Source of the DNA: Tiliqua scincoides
Taxonomy: Eukaryota > Chordata > Lepidosauria > Squamata > Scincidae
Direction of reading: 5' to 3'
NCBI RefSeq assembly: GCF_035046505.1
Contig: NC_089827.1
Coordinates: 15,933,353-15,997,352 of the forward strand
DNA: 64,000 nt
A model generated the notes under the pieces. It saw only the letters and a list, made by a program, of their open reading frames with translations. It ran no database searches and was not told the DNA's origin. This document shows, one piece after another, positions 10,292-19,440 of this stretch. Numbering within the stretch: the first letter of the stretch is position 1; each line of letters begins with the position of its first letter. A program made the translations under genes and the position numbers.

Positions 10292-10576
10292 CATCTCTCA
10301 ACACAAGCAGAAAAAGAAAACATTCATGGCAATAGCCTGCCACTTACTATCTGTTTGTAAGATGTGAATAAAATAGGCGAGATGGAAAGGTGGCTTGGGC
10401 ATATTTAGCTTTTTAATGGCCTAAAGGCAGATAAGGGAAATGTTAGGTGAATTGATTCTAACTGCTGCTATACACTCTTGTCACACTGTAACAACTCTGA
10501 CCAGTTCTATTACTCAGTGACATAAAAAGCCCTGGACGATGTGAGATGATCCGGCACTGTAGGTGCCCCCCTGCCA

Positions 10577-10825
10577 GCATTCACCTCTTATTCCAAACTG
10601 CACCATGGCGCTTCTGGGCACCGTGGCAAACTCACAGGGATGCTGTGGGATGTCCCCGGCGGCCTCCCCTTACTAGCTCTCCTGGTGCCTCCATCTTGGA
10701 TTGCACAAATTATTGTAAGATCGCACATGATGCTTGCAAGCTCTCACGTGATCTGGTGGCACCACAGCAATAGGGCACCACAGAGGAAGAGTGTCATTAC
10801 CATAGTAAGTTTGGGGACAGCTGTC
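10577..10825. mobile_element. hAT MITE relative of the 29664-29943 element
   Basis: Shares GAACTCACAGGG-like, GATGTCCC-GGCGGCCTC and CTCACGTGATC words in the same order with the element at 29664-29943, whose ends are CAGTGGTTCCCA. The right end here is near AAGTTTGGGGACAGCTG. Ends are worn and no duplication was seen. Confidence 0.5.
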
Positions 10826-10829
10826 TTAG

Positions 10830-11380
10830 AGCCCAATCCTGTGCTTGGTGGCATGGCTCTGAGTCACTGTTGCAAACGTGCTGTAAGGCACTTTTGCCAG
10901 CCTCACCGCCAGGCTCCCGCCAAAGCTAGCCCAGCGTCGGCCAGTGCTGGGCTAGCGCAGGGCAGGAGCCCAGCTTCCGTGACTGCCCAGCTGCAGCTTC
11001 TCCTGGACTGCCAAGCTGTGGCATGGTGGGCGGAGGCGTTCCAGGGAGGGGAGGGGAGGGGAGAGGCTGTCAGGGTGCAGAGAGAGGGTGGAGGAGGCAT
11101 GCTGGGTGGTGTGCTGGGGAAGGGAGGGAGCTGGGTCCATGGAGCTCTGCTGTGCAGGATCCAGGGCACTCGCGTCGGGCGCGGAGCTCTACATGAGTGC
11201 CTTTACCTTACTCGGCAGTAAAGTGAGTAGCCCCATTGCGGGGCTGCTTACCTTCCCCGGGGGAAGGGGACAAAAGTCCCCTTCTCTTGAGGTACCTCTT
11301 GCGGGAACAAGGGGGGCACAGGATCCGGCGGTAGCCCTTCTCGTTGCCTGGGCGCCCCGCGCAGCTCAGGATTGGGCTGT
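10830..11380. mobile_element. Long GC-rich MITE with AGCCCAATCCTG inverted ends
   Basis: Left end AGCCCAATCCTGTGC and right end CAGGATTGGGCTGT form a good inverted pair of about 12 bp. The interior is very GC-rich, with GCTAGCCCAGC / GCTGGGCTAGC palindromes near 10925-10955 and TCCCC-GGGGGA arms near 11250-11285. Opposing frames (10640-11221 plus, 10903-11169 minus) reflect base composition, not coding. No transposase is present. Confidence 0.6.
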
Positions 11381-12544
11381 CCAGTACTGATGGGAGAGAA
11401 GCTGTAATGCAGGCTTTTCTTGTGTGGCTCTCAGCCACACAAGAATGTGAAAAAGCAGTTCTGTGGTTGTAGTTCTGTGGTTTCTCCCATGTCTTTGAAG
11501 TCACCTTTCCTGGAATGTAACCACTGTGTCACATCTCTGAATGCAACTCCTTCCAATTCACTAATGTTCAATTCGTGTTGTTGTTGAACTAAACTACCTC
11601 CTGTCATTGATGCTGTGCTGCCACTTCTGACCTTGTGATGGTCTAGCCAATTTTGGAATCTGAGTCTGTATTCTTATTTGTCACAACAAATGTGGACTAG
11701 TCCTAAAACAAAGTAGTATGTGCTTTTTGTTGTTGCCGCAACACTGAGAAGTGTTCAGAGGCCAAAGTGACTTTTTGGCACTATTCACCCTTTTGAATTC
11801 TTATAAGAATTAGATTCCCCCTCCCCATGTGCGCACACATATTCCTCTTGAAAAACTGACTCTTTAATTCACTAGTAAGCCTTAGCATTCGCTGACTGGT
11901 GCTGTGCAAAAGATTTATGATTCAGAAGGTGCATTCTCTTTTTTTGTAGTTTAGGAAGAACAGTCATATTCATTATGGGGGTGTGGGTTGAAAATAACAC
12001 CTCCAGAAGATGTTCTTAATTAATAAAGATCTCCCAGCATGGTGTTAAATTATTCATCTCACTTTTTATATTTTAAAAGTCATTCCAACTGGGATAATAC
12101 TAGGAAATGTGCTTACCACTAAGTTTGGCACCACAGTTAAAATGCACCGTCAAACTGATTGCTTCTTATTGTTAGTGTACACTTTTCCATTTGCAACTTG
12201 GCATTTCAGCACCATGTGATTAAATCCTCTCATCTCTCCCCCCTGCAGAAAACCAAGAAAACACAAGAGTATCAAACATTACAGAAGGGGGGGGGGGAGA
12301 AAAGAAAAATACAACCAAAGAAAGCAAAAATCCGTCTAAAAATACAGCTGCTTATATCCGTGAAATAAAACTACCACCAGTTTTCATCTGTTTGTATCAC
12401 AGTTCACATTTTTCATGCAGGCCCTTGAAGTTTGAAAGCATTTCCTGCAGACAAAGTTTATTGTTGCCTTGGACTATCAGTCAATCAGTGTGCTAACTTG
12501 TGTTTTCATTGAGATTAAAACAACAGGCCTTGTTGACGAACAAC
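11381..12544. other. Unassigned AT-rich stretch
   Basis: No repeat family recognised. A G-run at 12288-12298 and a T-run at 11938-11946 are the only simple repeats. No supported gene. Confidence 0.3.
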
Positions 12545-13953
12545 AGACGAACAGGCCTTGCTGAGGGAGAGTCAGCATGGCTTCTGTAAGGGTAAGTCTT
12601 GCCTCACGAACCTTATAGAATTCTTTGAAAAGGTCAACAGGCATGTGGATGCGGGAGAACCCGTGGACATTATATATCTGGACTTTCAGAAGGCATTTGA
12701 CACGGTCCCTCACCAAAGGCTACTGAAAAAACTCCACAGTCAGGGAATTAGAGGACAGGTCCTCTCGTGGATTGAGAACTGGTTGGAGGCCAGGAAGCAG
12801 AGAGTGGGTGTCAATGGGCAATTTTCACACTGGAGAGAGGTGAAAAGCGGTGTGCCCCAAGGATCTGTCCTGGGACCGGTGCTTTTCAACCTCTTCATAA
12901 ATGACCTGGAGACAGGGTTGAGCAGTGAAGTGGCTAAGTTTGCAGACGACACCAAACTTTTCCGAGTGGTGAAGACCAGAAGTGATTGTGAGGAGCTCCA
13001 GAAGGATCTCTCCAGACTGGCAGAATGGGCAGCAAAATGGCAGATGCGCTTCAATGTCAGTAAGTGTAAAGTCATGCACATTGGGGCAAAAAATCAAAAC
13101 TTTAGATATAGGCTGATGGGTTCTGAGCTGTCTGTGACAGATCAGGAGAGAGATCTTGGGGTGGTGGTGGACAGGTCGATGAAAGTGTCGACCCAATGTG
13201 CGGCGGCAGTGAAGAAGGCCAATTCTATGCTTGGGATCATTAGGAAGGGTATTGAGAACAAAACGGCTAATATTATAATGCCGTTGTACAAATCGATGGT
13301 AAGGCCACACCTGGAGTATTGTGTCCAGTTCTGGTCGCCGCATCTCAAAAAAGACATAGTGGAAATGGAAAAGGTGCAAAAGAGAGCGACTAAGCTGATT
13401 ACGGGGCTGGGGCACCTTCCTTATGAGGAAAGGCTACGGCGTTTGGGCCTCTTCAGCCTAGAAAAGAGACGCTTGAGGGGGGACATGATTGAGACATACA
13501 AAATTATGCAGGGGATGGACAGAGTGGATAGGGAGATGCTCTTTACACTCTCACATAATACCAGAACCAGGGGACATCCACTAAAATTGAGTGTTGGGCG
13601 GGTTAGGACAGACAAAAGAAAATATTTCTTTACTCAGCGCGTGGTTAGTCTGTGGAACTCCTTGCCACAGGATGTGGTGCTGGCGTCTAGCCTAGACGCC
13701 TTTAAAAGGGGATTGGATGAGTTTCTGGAGGAAAAATCCATTATGGGGTACAAGCCATGATGTGTATGCGCAACCTCCTGATTTTAGGAATGGGTTAAGT
13801 CAGAATGCCAGATGTAGGGGAGAGCACCAGGACGAGGTCTCTTGTTATCTGGTGTGCTCCCTGGGGCATTTGGTGGGCCGCTGTGAGATACAGGAAGCTG
13901 GACTAGATGGGCCTATGGCCTGATCCAGTGGGGCTGTTCTTATGTTCTTATGT
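12545..13953 (+). mobile_element. Young 5'-truncated CR1 LINE (TTATGTTC-tail family)
   Basis: Begins abruptly inside the ORF2 polymerase region, runs through an unbroken C-terminal reading frame, a short 3' UTR (GGTACAAGCCATGATG through GAGATACAGGAAGCTGGACT) and ends in two repeats of TTCTTATG. The endonuclease half is missing. The last 800 bases are nearly identical to the copy at 25349-26150, differing by about a dozen bases by eye, so the family moved recently. Possible AACA duplication only. Confidence 0.95.
12558..13760 (+). CDS. CR1 ORF2 fragment: reverse transcriptase, C-terminal 400 codons
   Basis: The frame is open for 400 codons. Motif A is YLDFQKAFD (catalytic Asp at residue 42 of the fragment), followed by GVPQGSVLGPVL (98-109) and FADDT with the two catalytic Asp at 130-131. 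The thumb and C-terminal region follows: VRPHLEYCVQFWSPHLKKDI, LGLFSLEKRRLRGDMI, TRTRGHPLKL, WNSLPQDVV and a TGA stop after GYKP. This enzyme primes reverse transcription of its RNA on nicked target DNA. The apparent start is a TTG inside the domain, not a real start; the N-terminal endonuclease and the first polymerase motifs are lost by 5' truncation. It belongs to the element, not the host, and is unlikely to be expressed as such. Confidence 0.9.
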   Translation: MLRESQHGFCKGKSCLTNLIEFFEKVNRHVDAGEPVDIIYLDFQKAFDTVPHQRLLKKLHSQGIRGQVLSWIENWLEARKQRVGVNGQFSHWREVKSGVPQGSVLGPVLFNLFINDLETGLSSEVAKFADDTKLFRVVKTRSDCEELQKDLSRLAEWAAKWQMRFNVSKCKVMHIGAKNQNFRYRLMGSELSVTDQERDLGVVVDRSMKVSTQCAAAVKKANSMLGIIRKGIENKTANIIMPLYKSMVRPHLEYCVQFWSPHLKKDIVEMEKVQKRATKLITGLGHLPYEERLRRLGLFSLEKRRLRGDMIETYKIMQGMDRVDREMLFTLSHNTRTRGHPLKLSVGRVRTDKRKYFFTQRVVSLWNSLPQDVVLASSLDAFKRGLDEFLEEKSIMGYKP

Positions 13954-14198
13954 TCTAACATTGTGGTTATACTGCTACATTGCAGGGCATCTCTTATGAA
14001 TTAAATTCACAAAGATAATCTATGGAAGATGAGACACTTAGCAGACATTCCAACCAGGAGGGGGTGAGGTTGAGCTCCATATAATCAAAATCATATTAGC
14101 TGAGAGCCACTGATCAGAACAGAAGGCTGTGGGACTTCTGTGTGTCACCCTCTTCTAAGGTCTTGTAAATTTAGGCTCCTCACCTTGGTTTTATCTCC

Positions 14199-14323
14199 TG
14201 ATCTTGTCTGATCTCGGAAGCTAAGCAGGGTCAGGCCTGGTTAGTACTTGGATGGGAGACTGCCTGGGAATACCGGGTGCTGTAGGCTGATACCATAGCC
14301 TTTCGAGACTGAAGGTTGCCAAC
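14199..14323 (+). mobile_element. 5S-rRNA-derived SINE
   Basis: Runs from TGATCTTGTCTGATCTCGG through the 5S A and C boxes (AAGCTAAGCAGGGTCAGG; GGATGGGAGACTGCCTGGG) to the tail ending GAGACTGAAGGTTGCCAAC. It is 5'-truncated at about the same point as the 10169 copy. No duplication visible. Confidence 0.9.
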
Positions 14324-14443
14324 CACCATTTGCAAGTGCAGGTCTTCCTCAATAGGTAATTAAGCTTAACTGCCTAGTGGCCAGGCCCCTGGACAGTTTT
14401 TTCAACAGAGACTGCTTTGCTGGAATGTCTTCCCCATACAACC

Positions 14444-14727
14444 CAGTGGTGTCACTAAGGCAGAGCCTTAGTACATGGCCCCCTGCAGGGGAGTGGTGGT
14501 TTTCCACCATCTCCACTGTGATAGCCCTCACCACCTTACTCACATAGCAAATGCTGCTTCCCTCCTGCCCACCCTCGGCTTCATACAACTCCAGATGGAG
14601 CCATTTTTGGAGAGGAGGGCTGCGCATGCACTGGGGAGGGGGAGTGACAGCCCAGGCATGGAAGGTGTCACACTGCTCCATGACATCCTCTGGCCTCAGG
14701 TGCCACCAGGGTCTGGCAACACAACTG
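14444..14727. mobile_element. hAT MITE (CAGTGGTGTCACTAAGG end)
   Basis: The left end CAGTGGTGTCACTAAGG is hAT-like; the right end is worn (CAACACAACTG). Internal words CCACCATCTCCACTG, AGATGGAGCCATTTTTGGAG and TGCACTGGGGAGGGGGAGTGACAG recur in order in the element at 43020-43307, so they form one family. No transposase. Confidence 0.6.
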
Positions 14728-14811
14728 TAACTACCCAAGCATGGATGCTGTGTTCACCCTGTTGTATCACATGTCCCTTTAAGAAATTAATTGCAACTGA
14801 GGTGCAATTTT

Positions 14812-14958
14812 GTAACTGTTACCCTGCATATGCCCGATCTCGTCTGATCTCGGAAGCTAAGCAAGGTCAGGCCTGGTTAGTACTTGGAAGGGAGACCGCT
14901 TGGGAATACCAGGTGCTGTAGGCTTATACCATAGTCTTTCGAGACTGAAGGTTGCCAA
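14812..14958 (+). mobile_element. 5S-rRNA-derived SINE, longer 5' head
   Basis: Starts with the family head (GTAACTGTTACCCTGCATATG), continues with near-intact 5S from CCCGATCTCGTCTGATCTC, and ends in the shared tail with GGTTGCCAAC. Together with 8237-8390 and 21566-21717 it shows that the family master has about 25 bases of non-5S head in place of the 5S 5' end. Confidence 0.9.
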
Positions 14959-16158
14959 CCATGTGTACTTCTACAAGAACATACCTTAACTCAGCCAAAT
15001 CCAGGAAACTTCCAGGATTTGGAGGTGGGGGAGGATTGTTCTGTTTTCTTTTACATTTTTAAAATCAATTTGGTGCAGAAGGAATTAATTTTTTCTGTGT
15101 AGCCTCCACTTTTTTGTTTTTGTATTTGAGTTTTTTAAAAATGTTATTTCCAATTGGCAGGAATTAGTCACAGAAACAGAGCCTGTGACCAAAACATGGA
15201 AGAAAGAAGTTCATAACTTTCTGGAAATGACTTTTGCATGATAGTGGGTTTTTGGTTGTGTCGATACACAATTAAGGAAGATTTGTTTGGCTCACCTAGA
15301 TTTATTTTTGTCCATACCTCTTCTCAACAAACAGCTGCAGGCATTCCACCATGAAACTTTACCATTATATATTTAATTATGTGTTGGAACAACTTATTAA
15401 ACAAGTAGTCAAATTGCTTCATAAGTTTAATTTCCCCCTAAATGTCCCTTGAGATCCATTTCTTCTTCTCTATAAAAAATGATGAGTTCTCCCCTCTCCG
15501 TTGCAGAGTAGCATAAAGCTTAATTAAACCTCAACTACATTTTTAGCAAAGCTGGAATGTAACTTTAATGATTAAATTATGAGCAATATAAACAAAGGTG
15601 ATCGCATAATTGGAAAGAGAATACTTTAAAATATGGGTCTTCTTGTCCGTCTGTCCCTCACCCGGTAATTACGAACAATAAGTTGTTTTCAGAAGATCTA
15701 AACTGTTCTTTATTTGTTCATGTAAAGGAAGATTTCAGAGGACTGACCATGAATGAACATTATGAGCAGCTGAAAGTAATATCTGCTCACTAATTATAGT
15801 AATAAAGAAATACAGTTTAACTACATCTGAGAATGTTGAAATTGTTAACCTTCTGTATCAGGCAGATGTAGTCACTATCCCAAAATGCTCTGCATGCATA
15901 ATTCAGAATTATTTGCAGACACTGATAATGATCTGAAATGATGTTAAGGACACAACCCATTTTGAAATGAAAGCAACTGATAAATTTGCATGGCTTTCCA
16001 AGTGGAAAGGATTTTTTTTTTTTAGGTGTCCTGCATCTCATAATAACTATCATGGGGAAAAACTAACAGCCCAGTTCCCAGACAGTGATATAGCGGAACC
16101 AGCTTGGCTTCTGCTACATTCTGTGGGGGCTTTTGGCTGTTGATCACTGGCGCAAGTC
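14959..16158. other. Apparently single-copy AT-rich island, candidate conserved non-coding DNA
   Basis: About 1.2 kb without recognised repeats or coding. From 15340 to 15800 it is rich in TTAAT and ATTA homeodomain-type words (for example GCTTAATTAAACC and GATTAAATTATGAG). Conservation cannot be judged from one sequence; the call rests only on repeat absence and composition. Confidence 0.3.
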
Positions 16159-16166
16159 CACATTGC

Positions 16167-16453
16167 CAGTGGCAACCCTGGGTGATGTCACGCCCAGTGC
16201 CACAACCGTAGAGTGTGCCCCACCAAGCTGGCACTCCTCCCCCAAGACTGGCACCCCTCCTTCGCTTACCTGGGTGCTCTGGATCCCCATGTGAAACAGA
16301 AGTACTGTTTCAGTTTTCCAGAGGTATTGTTTTAGGGTCCTTTGGGGGGCCCTCCGGAGGCTCAGAAGGCTTTCTGAGTGCTCCAGGATACCCCGCTATG
16401 CCTTGTCACTGGTACCACATTGCTTGCTGCCTCTAAAGCCAGGGACACCACTG
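16167..16453. mobile_element. hAT MITE with near-exact 8-bp duplication
   Basis: Ends CAGTGGCAACCCTGG and CCAGGGACACCACTG are inverted. Flanks are CACATTGC (16159-16166) and TACATTGC (16454-16461), 7 of 8 matching. GC-rich, 287 bp, no transposase. Confidence 0.8.
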
Positions 16454-16476
16454 TACATTGCTCCATGCAGGTAGAT

Positions 16477-16561
16477 CAGGCTGCTGTGAGATACAGGAAG
16501 CTGGACTAGATGGGCCTATGGCCTGATCCAGTGGGGCTGTTCTTGTGTTCTTATGTTCTTA
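16477..16561 (+). mobile_element. CR1 3'-UTR tail (TTATGTTC family)
   Basis: GCTGTGAGATACAGGAAGC through GGGGCTGTTCTTGTG and two TTCTTATG-type repeats. Only the last 85 bases of the LINE are present. Confidence 0.9.
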
Positions 16562-18521
16562 TCAGGCCTGGGAAAGGGCTCAGGATTTGGTGTGCCCTGC
16601 CTCTGCTGATCCTGCACCCCCCCTGTGCCTGATCCTCCCTCCTCTCCACCCCATCACCACTCTGTTCAGCCCACCCTCTCCCTGTTCAGGCCACCCCTCT
16701 CCACCTCTCTCCAACCCCCTGCTCAGGCTTACCTGCCCTGGTGGGTGTCCGTAGGTCTGCTGGGACATGGGAGGCCGCTCCGGTCACCCCCACTAGTGGG
16801 CCTGCAGCATGCATCTGTGGAGGCTTCTTTGCGACAGCCATAAATCAGCTTCCACTGATGCAACGCTAGCTAAGCTGGTGGGGGAGTGGGTTAAGATCAG
16901 GGCACACAACACTTTCATAAGTAGGAAAAAGCTTTTGGGAAGAGATGCTTCCCTGGAGCATTAGCACATGTGCCTTAATGTGACTATGATTTGCAAAGTG
17001 TATTTGCAGTGCTGTTTTCCACCCTCACCACCAATGAAACATAAGGTACACACATGACAAATGCCGACAGTAGGCATTAAGAATAATGCATATATAGATA
17101 TAGTTTATATTTTTCCTTTCTATGTCACATAACCATGGAGTTCCTTGCTGCCAGAAGACAAGAAAGGGATGTTAGGGATAGCATGAAGTTGCATGTATGG
17201 ATGAACTACATGTTATGAGAGCCACAGGACTACCACAGAAAGTGGCACACTCTTGTTAAATTTCCCCACATTGTAATGTGTAATAAAAGCCGATCCATGA
17301 CCTGAGGTCATAGACAGAAGGTATCCCTAGCCCTACTCGTCACGTGGGTAGCCTATGATGTCACTGTTATGATGTTAGGACATGGGAGGTCATTAACAAG
17401 AGGATTAAACATGACATGGTGCTGCCATTTTTGGTGGTAGACCTATGTTGCCTTTAAAGTATAATTCTGCACTAATATAACTGTCAGCGGAAGGCCATTC
17501 TGTTGGGACTGCGAGGCCATCAGAGCAAAAGGCTGGCAACCATGTGCGTGCATGCCACAGGAGAACTCAGTCACCACTGGTGTGGGAGGTAGGCTGTGGG
17601 GAAGGAGGGAAAGAATTGATAGAAGGTGACAGAATGACCAGGGTAATATGCCATTAGGGCAAATGCTTAAAAGCTTAAAAGCCACACTATTTTCATTTAG
17701 GGGAAAGCTTAAAAATTAAAAACTGCTCTGCTGAATTGGCAGCTCTGCTAAATGTCAGTGTTGCTACTAGCAAGAGATAAATTTTAGAAGAAAAATACAT
17801 ATTTTAGACAAGGCTATTCCCTTTGAAAGTAAGGAGGAGGCGAGAAGATAAGAGGAAGAAATAGAAAATGCCAGGGAAACTTCTGCCTTTGAAGGCTCTC
17901 TGTTTGAATAGCAAATTAAAACAGATAACAACGAACAGATGGGCATTATTTGGCAGAAGAATACTCATCTTAGCAAAGACAGTCTACAGTTTTAAAATGG
18001 TTATTCTTTCATGCTTTTTAGAGCAAAGGACAGTGTCATTGTCCTAGCTAGAAGCCTTTCATTAAAACACTGGAAGAATTATTTTAGAAGCTGTTTGCTA
18101 TTTTCACAGAAGTCTCACAGAAGTGCCAAGGACATCACCATGTTTGCCTGCCAGTTATTCTTCCAAGCTTTAAAACAGTCTTTGTCCTTAAAGTGTAACC
18201 AACATATATAGAAATATGGTAGCCATTAGAAGTAAGTTTTAACTGCTTGATTTTATTAAAGGTCTGACTAAAGCACAGAAACACACAGAATAGTAAAGAG
18301 CTACTTGATTTTATTATTAAAGATGTTTGAGCCTCAGAGTCTGAAATGTAACTCAGATAAGCACAGTTTCGGGCAAACAACCTCAGCAGAGGCAGATGTC
18401 TTGGCAAAAGCATTCGCTAAGCCTGTATCTCTGTAGCTTGTGACTCAAAGATAGATAACACTCCTTCTTGGCAGAAATATATGGCCAGCCAGACTGGGAA
18501 AACACACACATATGCAACATT
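16562..18521. other. Mostly unassigned; GC-rich start, then AT-rich
   Basis: 16562-16880 is C/T-rich (CCACCCTCTCC words), possibly a degraded MITE of the CCTGCCCTG type. From 16900 to 18400 no repeat or gene was recognised; a TAGATATAG-type AT run lies near 17088. No supported coding. Confidence 0.25.
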
Positions 18522-18611
18522 TTCAGCCACACTAGCCGCTGTTCCAGAACCACCATTCAGAGCGCGATACCATAGTCTTTCGAGACTGAAGGTTGCCAAC
18601 TACCAACTACC
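18522..18611 (+). mobile_element. 90-bp LINE 3'-end copy with 10-bp target duplication
   Basis: The sequence matches the last part of the LINE at 1-208: TTCAGCCACACTAG, then CCAGAACCACC, CAGAGCGCGATACCATAG and the shared tail GAGACTGAAGGTTGCCAAC. It translates to the same FSHT...CSRTT...QSAIP-stop. It is flanked by ATGCAACATT at 18512-18521 and 18612-18621, exact 10 bp. The extra CAACTAC CAACTAC at its end suggests a short tandem 3' tail. It is a severely 5'-truncated LINE insertion. Confidence 0.85.
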
Positions 18612-18621
18612 ATGCAACATT

Positions 18622-19370
18622 GTGGAAAGAAACGTTTTCGTATTATCAGTTGGCAGGCTGAAATAGGTTTAGCTAGCTGGACACAGACACCTGCAGAGAC
18701 AAGTTTAGAAAAAGAATACATTTAATTAGATAAGCAAGAACATTCTTGAGAAAGCCTTGTTTGAGTTGCAACTGAAATGGAGAACATATAATGTGTTTAA
18801 AGGTAAATGTGTTTAAAGGTAAAAACTATGTGCAGTGAAAGTTTGGCTTGTTTTATGTTAAAATATATGAAAAATCAGAAGAAGCTGGCTAAAGCCTTAG
18901 CCAGCCACAAAGAAATCTTAGGCAACCACTAAAGGGAAGAGGTCACTTCTTGGCAAAGATACTCACCACTATACCCCTTAATAGGTAACTGGTCACAATA
19001 GTCAAATAGAATTAAGGCATAGAGAAAACTGTTAAAAGCAAGTTTAAAGGACCTTGCTTAACAGAGGTTGGCAGAGAGCCCCACAGTGTTTTGCTGAGAA
19101 GAGGAGAAGGAATGCAGGAGAGATATGACAGGTGGCTCTAGCAAGGCCATCCTAATCAGGAAAGGAGATGTATGCCAAGAAATAGGTCTGAAGTCCTGCC
19201 AGGAAGGTCAGTTCTGAATAAAATAAGGTTATAGCACACTCTACTGGTTCTTGAAAACTTTGTATTCAATATGCATAATTGTTAATTTTACCTTATTTGG
19301 AAACCTGTAACTTGAAGCTCACCTATCAAGTGTCGCTAAGGCTATCTACAGCCTATTAAGAGTTAGCCCC
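18622..19370. other. Unassigned AT-rich stretch upstream of promoter-like site
   Basis: No recognised repeat. A small tandem duplication occurs at 18791-18821 (GTGTTTAAAGGTAAA twice). It might be the upstream part of an old LTR, but no boundaries were found. Confidence 0.25.
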
Positions 19371-19375
19371 ATCTA

Positions 19376-19440
19376 TGACGTCAAACTTCAGGCAATGGGA
19401 AGTTCAAATCTTCAGACAAAGGACCCAAAATGTTATAAAG
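19376..19440 (+). promoter_or_regulatory. Promoter-like CRE plus TATA box
   Basis: A perfect palindromic CRE, TGACGTCA (19376-19383), lies about 50 bp upstream of TTATAAAG (19433-19440). CREB/ATF-family factors bind this octamer, and the spacing to a TATA-like box fits a promoter starting near 19465. Downstream (to about 19575) no coding frame follows. It could belong to an old solo LTR or to a non-coding transcript. Chance co-occurrence cannot be excluded. Confidence 0.3.

Noticed and set aside
10640-11221. 193-codon plus-strand frame as a gene
   Set aside because: It lies inside a GC-rich MITE with inverted ends; the opposite strand is equally open.
12825-13415. 196-codon minus-strand open frame
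   Set aside because: It lies antisense to the CR1 polymerase frame and has no motif; it is a shadow of the LINE coding strand. The same applies to 25322-25609 minus.
14812-14958. Functional 5S rRNA gene
   Set aside because: The 5S 5' end is replaced, the 3' end runs into the SINE tail without a T-run terminator, and six dispersed diverged copies share the same arrangement.
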